From contig NC_085139.1 in NCBI RefSeq assembly GCF_024139115.2, positions 138,873,121 through 138,937,120 on the forward strand: DNA of 64,000 bases. Direction: 5' to 3'. A model generated the notes under the pieces. It was not told where the DNA came from and did not search any database. It saw nothing but the letters and a program-made list of their open reading frames with translations. The first letter of the stretch is position 1, and every line of letters starts with the position of its first letter. This document shows, piece after piece, positions 23,126 through 33,384 of this stretch. The position numbers and the translations under genes are program-made. Source of the DNA: Armigeres subalbatus (taxonomy: Eukaryota > Arthropoda > Insecta > Diptera > Culicidae).

Positions 23126-23928
23126 AACCATGCTATTTCAAACAGGTCTAAGCATACACGCAATGAATTGACATTCCAGTCAACAACGATGAATTTGCAG
23201 CCACGCCCAGCCGGCTTCCATCGACGTAATGGCCAGTTTTATAAGAAGTGACCTTCCAGAATTTAGATTTGTTTAATTTCCAACTATTATACAGTCCATA
23301 TTAAAAAAGAGAAATATAGTTTAAGCGACTCGCCAGCAAACAGCCTTCATGAAGACTTGAGTTCACTAATCCTATTTTCTGTCGAGCTGCCGATCGTGTC
23401 CTGACGTTCTTTCAGCCGAAGATTCTGGCCATCATACCGACATTCTTCATGCGGGAGGAATATCTGGCCAATCCCCAACGAGTATGATAATAATTTTGAT
23501 AGATTAATAATTTCCATTAGTATTAAAAACCCAGGCATCATGAAGGAATATTAAGCATTCGAATAACCTGGGAGTTTCGGTAAATATGGGAGTATGGGGA
23601 AGAGAGAGAGGAATTTGTATGATCTAAGGAATCAGAAATATCTGAAGAAGTTCTAAAAAGACTAGTTCGTTACAATGTTCTGAATCGGAAGGATCTGAGT
23701 GAGTTCAGGAATCTGAAAAAAAAAAATTCCAGAGTATCCTAAAAGACAATTTCACCGTCTTCAATTAGTGGAGGGTCAGACTAAACACTTACACAAGACA
23801 ACAGACAACGAACAATACCCATTAGACCAGTGATGAATGTTTATAAACATTCAATTAAACCAGTGAAGAGATTCCACAATCACACAATACGTTCAGAAGA
23901 CCCGCACTGCCAACCGCTCGGCCCTTAG

Positions 23929-23936
23929 ATCTAGAA
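23929..23936. repeat. hAT target-site duplication, left
   Basis: ATCTAGAA, repeated at 26987-26994. Confidence 0.85.
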
Positions 23937-24004
23937 CAGCGGTTCTCAACCTGGGGTACATGTACTCCTGGGGGTACCTTCGCTGACTCCAGGGGGTACC
24001 TCGA

Positions 24005-25604
24005 GGGGGTTCTGCCTAGGAGGTGGTGGGGTTAACAGGGGGCGCTGTTAATTCCCTCCCAAAAACCACATATCCGCAAGCAAACCTTATCAAGCGACCG
24101 TGTGCCGCTTAAAGCATACAAGCCCCTAACCCCAAATCCCAAGGTGTCAGGCGACCAGTACCGAGGGGAAGAACGGGATAGGGGTGAAACAATTAGCCAG
24201 GTCGTTAACGGAGCCTGTGGAGGTTCCACAGAGTGAGGGCTGCTTCGGCGGCAAGCGGGTGGCAGTGGGTGGTACCCACACACCCCAAGTGGTGCACATG
24301 TGGTGCAAGCGAATGGGAGTTGGGGGTATTACTCGTAATACCCCCACAGAATGAGGGACCGAGTGTATGGGTGAGCACACAAGTAAGTCTCGCAGGGTAC
24401 GCATGGTCGGTAGTGTTAGAATGACTGAAGTCTGGTGAGGCCTGGCAGGAGTGTCGGGGGGCAGATACCTCTGCGGCACCTCAGAAGTAGGGGACACGAA
24501 AGTCTCGCTGCGTCTGGCAGGAGTGTCGGGGGGTTGATGCTTCTGCGGCACCTCAGAAATCGGAGACATGTAAGGTAGTGGTGCGACCCCGTTCCAGGAT
24601 GGGGAGACCACCACATTGGCTGAGGACTACCTGGGCTTCGAAATGTCAATGGGTGGGTGCTACCGGCATAGTACCTAACGGTGACCTATTGGCAGTAGCA
24701 AAGCCTGGGTAGGTGAGTGTTAGGCACGTCTGACGTGCCGGGTGTTCCACGCCCAAACGATGCACAGGAGGTGCACAGAGTGGATAAAAATGGGAGATGG
24801 GGGTATTACAACCCCCACTGAGTGAGTGACTGAATGTCAAAGAGAGTGGTGCACAAGTGGTGCAAGCGATTGGGACTGAATGTATGAGCGAGCAAACAAG
24901 TTAGACTCGCATGGTACGTATGGTCAGAGTGGCTGCTTAGGCAGTAGTGTGATCCAGCTGCCAGGGACGTAATGAGTGAAGTCTCGCTATACGGGGCATG
25001 AGTGTCGGGTGACAGATACCTCTGCGGCACCTCAGAAGAAGTGAACACGAAAGTCTCGCTATGACTGGCAGGAGTGATTGGGGGTTGATGCTTCTGCGGC
25101 ACCTCAGAAATAGGAGACATGATAGGGTCTGCCTCGTAGCTGAGGTAAGAGCGCCATAGGAGCCACCAACCTAGGGTCGCCTCCGGCTTGGTAGACAAGT
25201 GGTGCCACCCTGTTGCAGGATGGGGTGAACACCACACTGAGTGAGGACTGCTTATGTTGTGAGATGGCGGCATGGGGTACCCCCTGCAGGGTACCTGTTT
25301 GTCCCTTGCAGTCATTCAAGCGGCATAGGCAGGTGAGTGTTGGGGCACATGTGGTGCCAGTGTGTCTTGTGCAAATGTGTTGCATGGGGAGTGTCGAAGA
25401 GTTGAGGCGCATACGTGCACTTGTGTACGTCATGGAGGGGGCGCAATGCCCAATAGTCATCCCCCGAAGTATTGCTTAATTGCGGGCCGGGGGAATGACT
25501 GGAGAGGAAGGAGTTGGTTTTAGTGGGTCGGGAGTGGTGATCCCATCCCCACACTACCTGGGTTCGCCTCCCCAGGGGTCTGTTTGCAGATTTCCATTAC
25601 CTTC

Positions 25605-25642
<38 letters not shown>
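24005..25642 (+). mobile_element. Nested non-coding derivative of an R1-like retrotransposon
   Basis: It is bounded by the 13-bp duplication GGGGGTACCTCGA (23992-24004 and 25643-25655) and ends in a 34-base poly(A) (25608-25641). It starts with module B-like CTGCCTAGGAGGTGGTGG, then module C from 24123. A ~550-bp internal duplication holds blocks with TGCGGCACCTCAGAA around 24470, 24540, 25020 and 25090. The pre-poly(A) sequence resembles the 3' end of the R1-like element at 57942. No ORF1 or ORF2 remains. It looks like a parasite of an autonomous R1-type element made of leader plus 3' end. Confidence 0.8.
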
Positions 25643-25644
<2 letters not shown>

Positions 25645-26474
25645 GGGTACCTCGAACAAAAATGCGTAATGGCGGATGTATTACAATTTTGACAAAGAAA
25701 AACCTTTCCCGTCAAAAAAATTTATTCGCCCAATCGATTCTTTATTTTATTTAGGGTCAACTACAGGACGCCTCCAAGTATTTTTAAAATTAAGAGCAAA
25801 AAATAAAAAAAAGGGCTATTTTTCAAAATTAGCCTAACTTTTCCCGACTTTGAACGAACATCGGGTGAATTTTTCAGACCGGTTTACACATGCAGCACTT
25901 TTTTGGTTTTTGTTTTCAATTTTAAAAATAGTTAAAAACTTAAAAAATATGGGCTCTTTGGAAAAGTTAATCTTGAATAAGTCAAAGAATCAACTGAGAC
26001 AATAAAACGAGATACAATTTTTGACGGGAAAGTTCAATTATCGATAATATTTTGATAATTGTATATGTATATGTTATATTGTATGAAGGGCTGTTGGATG
26101 AAAGATCTGAAAAAAAAACTTCAAATGCAATCTATCTGTTCGAAACAAAATGTCGAATAATATATTAAGAATATGCCTCTGAACTTAAATCTTGAATTCA
26201 AATGTTCGGAAATCTTTGAAAGGCTTTCCTTTTTTCTGAAAAGCGCAGTTGCTTCGTTGCAAGATGCTGCAAATCGCGTGTCGAAAGCCTCCTTTCATGC
26301 AGTTCGTAATAGCCTGTTCAGATTACGATCATTTAACGAGGTATTTGAAGTGATAATTGACAATCAGAAATGATATGAAAATAAGATGAGTGAACTTTGA
26401 AATCAAGATTCTCATTATCATGTCAAATATCTCGTTAAAGATCGTAATCTGAATAGGCTATAAGTCTCCTTTCA

Positions 26475-26965
26475 AATGATTTGGAAGTCTTCTATCAAGA
26501 GGCTCAGAAACTTCTTTTCAAGAAGCTCGTATGCTTTCTTTCAAGAGGCTCAAATGCCTCATTTCAAGAGGCTCGAAAGTCTCATTTGAAGACCCTCGGA
26601 AGCCTTTTTTCAAAAGGTTTGGAAGTTTCCTTACAAGAGGCGCGGAAACTTATTTTCAAGAGGCTCGGAAGCATCATCAAGAGGCTGAGAGGGCTCCTTT
26701 CAAGAGGTTTGGAGGCCTCATTTCAAGAGGCTCTGAAGCCTCCTTTCAAGAGGCTCGGAAGCCTCCTTTCAAGAGGCTCGGAAGCCTCCTTTCAAGAGGC
26801 TCGGAAGCCTCCTTTCAAGAGGCTCGGAAGCCTCCTTTCAAGAGGCTCGGAAGCCTCCTTTCAAGAGGCTCGGAAGCCTCCTTTCAAGAGGCTCGGAAGC
26901 CTTCTTTCAAGAGGTTCGGAAGCCTCCTTTCAAGAGGCTCGGAAGCCTCCTTTCAAGAGGCTCTG
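26475..26965. repeat. 23-bp minisatellite inside the hAT element
   Basis: The unit TCAAGAGGCTCGGAAGCCTC plus three bases repeats about 20 times, degenerate on the left and nearly perfect on the right. Since 23 is not a multiple of three, three units make a 69-base cycle that reads FKRLGSLLSRGSEASFQEAR. The open frames are artefacts of the repeat. Confidence 0.92.
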
Positions 26966-26999
26966 GAAAATGGTTGAGAACCGCTGATCTAGAATATAA

Positions 27000-27671
27000 A
27001 ACATTTCTTAATTGAAAAATAATTGGGAAGATCTGATAATCTTAGGTAATTTGTTTCTTTGGAACAGAGTAGTTAGTTAGGGTGTAGGTTGATAAAAACA
27101 CACTAGAGAAACTGTTTGATACGCTTTCGTACTATTTTGACCCAAATCCCGAACATATTGCGAAACCCGACGTTAAAGAGCACTTAATCTGAATTTTCCG
27201 TCAGTTTTACGTACGGAGAATCAATATTCCTGACGAATTTAATATCCTGTAGAGAAAAAAAATACACGAGTTAAAATGGCCATTTATAGCGAGTTTTCGG
27301 AATATGAGTCTTGTTTGGAATTTGAGTCTAAACGGTAAATAATGCATGTCCCGGTCCTGGTCGCTTTATTTGAAGTGGCTCTTTCTGTCAAATGAACATT
27401 TTTACCCAACAGCATTTTCGACCAGACAATCTACTTGGCCCAGGGATGGGAAAAATCATATTTTCAAAAATCCAGGACAATGAACACACATACGCGATCT
27501 TGCTCTCAAATTATCAATTGGTAAAGACTTGCCAGTACGAATCGTTTGAAAGCCGTATCTTGGTTTAGGCGTTTACCATTAGTTTTTGAGCTCATTTTTC
27601 CTTCTACCACTAAACCACAAGGCAAAACAGCAGATTTAACGAGGCTTGTTGCATTTAGCTTATCTATCTAG
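27000..27671. other. Intron without recognised gene
   Basis: Nothing beyond short frames was found. Confidence 0.4.
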
Positions 27672-27920
27672 TCTATATAATAAAAATGAAATGGTATGTG
27701 TTCGTATCCGCATAACTCGAAATCGGCTGGATGGGTTTTATTCATTCCATCAGCAGTTACCTTCGTTATAGTGTCCGACGGGTTTATATGATATTTCTTC
27801 ATGTAAAAATTACGAGTAAGGATGAGAAAACTGAAATTAGGATTTGTATAGGAATTTCGCTTGCGTAGTTCAGAACGCGCATTTTCGCCTACTATGCAGG
27901 ACAACGTCTGCCAGGTCGAC
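27672..27920 (+). mobile_element. Possible Helitron 5' end fragment
   Basis: TCTATATAATAAAAATGAAA followed by a GTTCGTATCCGCATAACTCG segment resembles the 5' termini of insect Helitrons. No matching 3' end was found nearby and the base before TC is G rather than A. Confidence 0.3.
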
Positions 27921-28199
27921 TAGTTATTAATGTTTATATTTGAATGATAGTTTTGTCTATTATCGTTTGATGCCATCATGTTGTTTGATGCCAGTAACAA
28001 TTCGCATACTGTTTTTACCTGATAATTCTCCAAATGAAAATTATTATTTTTTATCGCCTGGGATTGATTCAATACAACACTGACGCCAAACGACCTTTTC
28101 GGCAAAATTGACCCAGTCGGCCAAAGGGCATCTTAGGTCGACCAGTTTGTTCGAACGACTTTTTCGGCCTAATAATTTTCTGCACATGACCAAATGGCA

Positions 28200-28290
28200 T
28201 TTTTTTTTGTTCGGGCTAGACCACTGCGTTCATTTCATTGAACTTTTGTAGTATACAAGTGTCATTTGTTTAGTGCATGTCTTCCTGCTC
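28200..28290 (-). mobile_element. 3' end fragment of an I/LOA-like non-LTR element
   Basis: On the minus strand, sequence like AAAAGTTCAATGAAATGAAC and a CGCAGTGGTCTAGCCCGAAC stretch precede a poly(A) (T-run at about 28201-28209). It matches the 3' UTR at 57253-57330. Confidence 0.5.
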
Positions 28291-28445
28291 CATTTCTATT
28301 GAGAAGAAATGAAGTAGTCATTTTTTATTCAGATATTTCTCAAACTAAATGTGAGGCCTCTTTAGATTGAGGTACCGCTATTTATACCCTTCGTGAAATG
28401 GATTATACCAACTCGCAAAGGCGTACCTCTCAATCAGTTTCGGCT

Positions 28446-28450
28446 TTAAC
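28446..28450. repeat. copia target-site duplication (TTAAC), left
   Basis: The five bases recur at 33380-33384. Confidence 0.6.
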
Positions 28451-28711
28451 TGATGGAGGGGACGCACTAGCAGAGTCGCAACGAAACCACCGGGAAGACA
28501 AACCGACGCAACCACCGGGAGCTAACAAAAGAAACGCGGAAACCTTTCGAAAGGAAAAAATGTGAACACGTCTTTGCGAATGAAACTTCTCATTCGTGTT
28601 CTCATTTGTAACAGAGAAAAATCATTGGTACAGTGTTGTCAGTTTGATTACAGATTGTCTTTGTTTTTCATTTAAGCTGGGTTTACATATTCAAGGTGCT
28701 CATCCATTTCA
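28451..28711 (-). repeat. copia 3' LTR
   Basis: It shares TGATGGAGGGGACGCACTAG through GTGCTCATCCATTTC with 33132-33379. It carries a ~19-base extra segment near 28590 and diverges at its inner edge. Confidence 0.88.
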
Positions 28712-28861
28712 TGGATGAGCGCAATTTTAAGTTCTTACTCTAATTCTACTTTCTTCAAAAAATATTTAGTTCGGCAGGTTCGACAGGTTTTGTAAGAGCG
28801 TCGGCCGACATTTCTTCACTAGGACAGTACACTAAATCTATAGTTGCCGTGTTCACACAGA

Positions 28862-30060
28862 TCACGTATGAAATGCCTTTTGGTATCTATGTGCTTCACG
28901 CGGCCGCTGGATCGCTCCGCCTAGGCGAAACTTAAGCACCCCAAGTTGTCCTCGAAAAGTATTGTAGGTTTCCTCCTCCAGCTCCTCCAGCAATCGTCGA
29001 AGCCACATTGCTTCTTGACAGGCTAAGCTGAGTGAGTTGTATTCGGCTTCTAAGGATGAAAGAGCCACCGAATCCTATCCTTTGCTGGTTCAACTCACTG
29101 GTCCACCGCCATAGAAAATATGAATCCAGTAGTCAAGCGCCGGGTACGCCTATCACCAGCCCAATCCGCGTCGGAGTACCCTACCAGGGTCCAATCGATT
29201 TTAGGTGCGTAATCTAGCCTGAAATCCTTGCTCCCATTTAGGTACTGTAGTACCCATTTCGCTGCGTTCCAGTCGCTTCTGGTTGGCTGACTAACTTTCC
29301 GTCCTAACAGTCCAACGCTCAGCATCAAATCGGGTCTGGCGTTAACCGCCAGCTACAGCAATGCACCAATCAAACTTCTGTACCATGTCGTATTTTCAAA
29401 GGGCTTACTATTATCGTCCTCCGCAGTATACCCGAGATCCATAGGAGTTTTCACAGCATATGAGTTCTCCATCTTGAATCTCCGAATCGCACCCTCTATG
29501 TAAGGAGCCAGACTTAGCGAATAACAGCCATTTTCTCTTTTGATGTCAAATCCTAGAAAATGACGAATCAGGCCAAGACTAGTCACCTCGAATTTGTCAA
29601 GGAGACACTTATACACTTCTTTAATTTCAGATTCGTCAACACTTCCGATAATAAGGTCATCCACATATACTACTAGAAGTACGATGCTTCGTCCCTGGCG
29701 TACATAGATGCAAGGATCAGACTCGCAGGGTTTAAAGCCTAGTTTGACTAGTATCGCATGTGAAGTTTTGTTCCAGCATCTGGCTGACTGCCTTATTCCA
29801 TAGCTGCTTTACGCAATCTACAGACCAGATACTCTTTCCCATTAACAACAAATCCAGCCGGTTGGGACATGTACAGCTCCTCGGTAACTGTTCCGTTTAA
29901 GTACGCCGTTTTGAAATCGTACTGCTTCAGGATCATTCCTATCTTACTGGCTACCGCTAGGAGCACACGCAATGTCGCCTGTCTTGTTACCGGAGCGTAG
30001 ACTTCGGTGAAATAAATCCCGTACAGTTGTGTCTATCCTTTAGCGACGATGCGTGCCTTG
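28862..30060 (-). pseudogene. copia reverse transcriptase (C-terminal part) and RNase H
   Basis: The minus-strand frames give VVYVDDLIIGSVDESEI (YVDD is the RT catalytic motif), then LGLIRHFLGFDIKRENGCYS and YRSLIGALL followed by a stop. After that comes NAAKWVLQYLNGSKDFRLDY, then VGYSDADWAGDRRTRRLTTG and VALSSLEAEYNSLSLACQEA, the RNase H DAD and ALSSLEAEY motifs of copia. Stops after GALL and VDQ, plus frame changes around 29700-30060, inactivate it. The RT fingers region is traceable at 29760-30060 only in fragments. Confidence 0.88.
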
Positions 30061-30064
30061 TATT

Positions 30065-31169
30065 TTACCACCCTGCCATTTCATTTCGCTTAAGCTTAAA
30101 CACCCACTTCGTTCCGATTACTTTCTTTCCCGTAGGCAGCTCCACCAAATCCCAGGTCTGATTCGCCGAATGCGCGGCTATTTCTGCTTCCATAGCATTC
30201 TTCCAATTTGGCACTAACACTGCTTCGCGATAATCTTCGGGCTCTTCGTCAACAGTTACTTGCCCCACAACAAAATCCTCGTATCGTCCAGGCAAAATTC
30301 CCCGATTATGACGATCACCCCTGTTCAGCACTGGTTGTTCGACCGGATTGTCTAGCTCGAATCCCAGGAAATCACTACCGTTCATCTCACTAGCGTCGTC
30401 ATATACGGAAGGTTCCTGTTCATCACGCATTTCCAAATGTTCTTTACGGTTTTCCAGAGTAACTTCTTCTTCATGCTTTCTCCCTATTTCCCCGTTCTTC
30501 TCCACAGGAATCTTCGAAACTGCAGGCTCCTCCTTCTCCAGCTGTTCAGAACCATTTCTCAGCTCCACAAATTGCGCATTCCGACTAATAGTGATACGGT
30601 TCGTTGCTCGGTCAAGGAAGCGATAGCCTTTGTGCTGGCTGGAGTAGCCAACGAAGACTAACTTATTAGCTTTCGGGTCGAGTTTCTTCCGTTTTTGGTC
30701 GGGAACATGGACATATGCTTCCCATCCGAACACTTTCAATTCTGCCAAGTCCGGTACCTTACCTGTCCAAAGCTGGTACGGTGTTTTGTCCACAGCCCTT
30801 GATGGCAGTGGTGAATTGCGAATGAATACCCTCGGCTTTATAAAACTCCTTCAGGCTCTCGCCGGTATATTCGCCTCCTTCGTCTGACCTAATCACTTTA
30901 GGCCTTCGACCAAACATGTTTTCGGTCCACCGAACGTATTCCCAAATCTTGTGCTCTGCATTGCCTTTTGATTTCAAAAGAAATACTGCACAGAAACGAC
31001 TGAAGTCGTCAATCAGGGTAATAAAATATTTATTCCCGCCAGGTGTCGCATTCTCCATTGGTGCGCATGAATCGGTGTGGATCAAATCCAATGGTTGCTT
31101 TGATCTGCGTTCTCCTATTGAATGGAAAGGTTTTCTGGCTAACTTACTCTTGATGCAGCACTCACAGAC
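30065..31169 (-). pseudogene. copia integrase and RT N-terminus
   Basis: The core reads MDLIHTDSCAPM, KYFITLIDDFSRFCAVFLLK and KVIRSDEGGEYTGESLKEFY, giving the first two catalytic aspartates. After HSQFTT the sequence jumps to RAVDKTPYQLWTGKVPDLAE, so the segment with the third catalytic residue (glutamate) has been deleted and the frame shifts. The downstream linker has KVFGWEAYVHVPDQKRKKLD and the RT start WKNAMEAEIAAHSANQTWDL. It cannot encode a working integrase. Confidence 0.88.
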
Positions 31170-31255
31170 TATACTGCCGCTAACCGCAAGTCGAGCACAT
31201 CTGTATATGGAGCCCCATATACAGATGTGCTCGACTTGCGGTTAGCGGCAGTATA
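31170..31255. mobile_element. 86-bp perfect hairpin inserted in copia pol
   Basis: Perfect 41-bp inverted arms surround a 4-base loop (AGCC, 31211-31214). The tips read TATACTGCCG on both strands, as in the hairpin at 4343. It interrupts the pre-integrase frame after FNCKDCS, where copia elements normally continue into the C-x-C-C motif now found on the other side (31168 downwards). TA or TATA is the likely target. It is clearly a secondary insertion and not part of copia. Confidence 0.8.
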
Positions 31256-32157
31256 CGCTCGCTGCAGTCCTTGCAATTGAATCCGCTCACCAGGTCCGAC
31301 GACGAAATGGAACTCACAACACTCATGTCGCGGTGACCAAGCCGCCGGTGCCATGTATGCTGGCACAAATCAGTGTGGCAACCGTTTACCGCCATGTACT
31401 GCTCACCGACTTTCAGCTTATACTGGCTTCCCACCAGCTCAGCAACAGCAACAACCTTGCATTCCGCGCCTTGGATCTTACAACCGTTCACTTTAAACAC
31501 TACCGTGAACCCCTTTTCGGCCAATTTGCGCACCAAAACCAATCCGCCCACCAGAGCGGGGACGTAAAGAACTCTTTCCAGTGTAATAACAACTCGCTGC
31601 CCATCACCGTTCACTCCGATAATGTTTCCGCTACCGATTCCACACGACTTCGTGCAAGTGCCATCAGCCAAAGTGATATTAACACCGACATCGTTCTTGA
31701 ATTCTACGAATAACTTCCTGTCGTTTGTCATATGACAAGTACATCCGCTATCAATTGTCCAAGCGCCCGGAATAGCACCTCCAGCAACAAAACACAATGC
31801 ACCACAGACCGAATCGTCTGCTACAGTTGGCTTCGGCTTTTGCTCATTCTTCGCTCGCACTTTTCTAGCTTCTTGTCCGGAAAATTTCTTCTTCGTATCG
31901 CTTGAATTGTCATTGTTTTTCATTGCCTGAAGCTTGCAGCAATTTCTTTTGTAATGACCAGGTTGTTTACAAAAGAAACACTTCACTTTGCTCATGTTTA
32001 TTTTCGCCTGTTTCCACTGAGACCCGCCCGCTTGTTGCTCTCATCGCGTTATCAAGCCACCACAAGGTCCATTATTAGGTCTTGATGGGGGCGATTTTCC
32101 AAGGATGTCACGAAACTCGCGAATGATTGCGGTAAACTGCGCAACATCATGATCACT
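31256..32157 (-). pseudogene. copia gag C-terminus, zinc knuckle and protease
   Basis: The frame from 31995 reads MSKVKCFFCKQPGHYKRNCC, a CX2CX4HX4C knuckle. GAWTIDSGCTCHMTNDRKLF follows, with the DSG protease active site. The pre-integrase segment HTWHRRLGHRDMSVVSSISS follows and ends at the hairpin. Before 31995 the gag frame is traceable to 32157, where a MITE interrupts it. Confidence 0.88.
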
Positions 32158-32165
32158 CGCAACTG

Positions 32166-32706
32166 TTCACTGAGTTCCAAACCTGTGCTGTCAAGTCGTT
32201 CATACAAGCAGTGGTGCAATTTATCAACAATGCATGCTGAGTGTGATTCTTTTGTTTTGTATTTTTCTCTGCTCCTCTTTGCCTATGACGGTGCCTTTCA
32301 GTCAGAACGACAAAGCAGGAGCAGCTTAGCAAACTCGGTTAGCCAACAGCGGGCTGAAGCTGATGTTCATTCGGCACAAATTTCCTGTCATTGTCTTTCA
32401 AGTGATAGTATTCACCCATGCATTTATATAGGACCGTCGCATTCACACAGCAACGAGTGAACTGAATAGACTGTCAGTGCGGGCTGCGTGTGCAATGAGA
32501 AGAGAGGTCTTTTGTTTACTTTATCTTTGATTGTTGCTGCTAACCATTTTCAGTTTTCACTGCTAGGAAGTGAGTGTGAAGAGGGAATGGTATCAATATC
32601 CAACAAATTTCAGTCACTGAGATTGAGAATTCGCACCACTGCATACAAGTTTTTAATCTTTTCAAGGTGCTTTTCCACCTCACCGCTTTCACTGAGATTC
32701 ACTGAG
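32166..32706. mobile_element. 541-bp MITE-like insertion in copia gag
   Basis: The exact 8-bp duplication CGCAACTG (32158-32165 and 32707-32714) marks the insertion, and removing the block rejoins gag. The block holds repeated TTCACTGA/TCAGTGAA motifs, including a direct GAGATTCACTGAG at the right edge. Simple terminal inverted repeats are not obvious. The 8-bp target suggests a hAT-type mover. Confidence 0.72.
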
Positions 32707-32714
32707 CGCAACTG

Positions 32715-33013
32715 CTGCAGGAGCATTGCCTAAGTGCCAATCGTGGATTTTTCATGATACATTTTTAGATTATTTCACATATCTCTCGCTGTTTCAGCTT
32801 TCTTCACGAAACGCAGCTGACTATCGCCAATAAACAACGAAATCGTCGCACAAGCTTCCACTGAGCATAATCATCGTCATCTTCATCCGGGTTCACTTCA
32901 ACTATCGCCTCCCACAATTCTTCACGCTCAAGGAACGCCTTCATCCGGGATTTTCAAGAAGCGTAATTCCCACTGCACAGCTTTGCGAAAGACACTTTCA
33001 TCCCATCCGTCAT
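32715..33013 (-). pseudogene. copia gag N-terminus
   Basis: The minus-strand ATG at 33013 opens MTDGMKVSFAKLCSGNYAS, then a stop where a W is expected, then SRMKAFLEREELWEAIVEVN and further stops. The L-x-G-x-N-Y-x-x-W pattern is the start of copia Gag (UBN2-like). Confidence 0.78.
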
Positions 33014-33116
33014 TTTGTTTTTCAATTGCACGATTTCTATCCTCGGAAGATCGGAAAACACACCTTCGGTAAACTAGCCCTAGGTAAAAACCGCACATAA
33101 ACGTTCACTTCCGGCA

Positions 33117-33131
33117 CTTGGGCCCACAACC
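33117..33131 (-). other. copia primer binding site (internal initiator tRNA-Met type)
   Basis: Directly after the 5' LTR (minus sense) the sequence is GGTTGTGGGCCCAAG, close to the Drosophila copia site that pairs with an internal half-tRNA of initiator methionine tRNA. Confidence 0.65.
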
Positions 33132-33379
33132 TGATGGAGGGGACGCACTAGCAGAGTCGCAACGAAACCACCGGGAAGACAAACCGACGAAACCACCGGG
33201 AACTAACGCAAGAAACGCGGAAACCTTCCGAAAGGAAAAAATGTGAACACGTCTTTGCGAATGAGAGGTTTATTTGTAACACAGAAAAATCATCGGTAAA
33301 TTGTTGTCAGTTTGATTACAGATTGTCTTTGTTTTTCATTTAGGGCTTACACATTTGAGGTGCTCATCCATTTCCAACA
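33132..33379 (-). repeat. copia 5' LTR
   Basis: 248 bases, beginning TGTTGGAAATGG and ending CCATCA on the minus strand. It differs from the 3' LTR by substitutions and a small indel, so the insertion is not recent. Confidence 0.85.
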
Positions 33380-33384
33380 TTAAC

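Larger units (their letters stand above)
23937..26986. mobile_element. Non-autonomous hAT element with nested insertions
   Basis: The tips CAGCGGTTCTCAACC and GGTTGAGAACCGCTG form the terminal inverted repeat typical of Charlie/Tip100-like hAT elements, and an exact 8-bp duplication (ATCTAGAA) brackets them. No transposase frame is visible. The interior holds a nested non-LTR derivative (24005-25642), an AT-rich non-coding tract (25656-26470), and a 23-bp minisatellite running almost to the right tip. A similar hAT tip lies at 61008-61026. Confidence 0.88.
28451..33379 (-). mobile_element. Ty1/copia LTR retrotransposon, antisense, inactive
   Basis: Two ~250-bp LTRs flank an interior with copia-type primer site, gag, zinc knuckle, protease, integrase, RT and RNase H, all on the minus strand. 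The element is broken by an insertion in gag, a hairpin in the pre-integrase region, a deletion in integrase, and several stops. It lies antisense-neutral inside the cadherin intron, in the same orientation as the host gene. Confidence 0.92.

Noticed and set aside
22424..23251. 275-codon ORF
   Set aside because: The second half is the 17-bp minisatellite and the first half has no domain.
26475..26965. Possible CRISPR array
   Set aside because: Units are contiguous 23-bp tandem repeats without spacers, in a eukaryotic transposon.
26481..26987. 168-codon ORF of a repetitive protein
   Set aside because: Produced by the 23-bp minisatellite, which is open in all frames.
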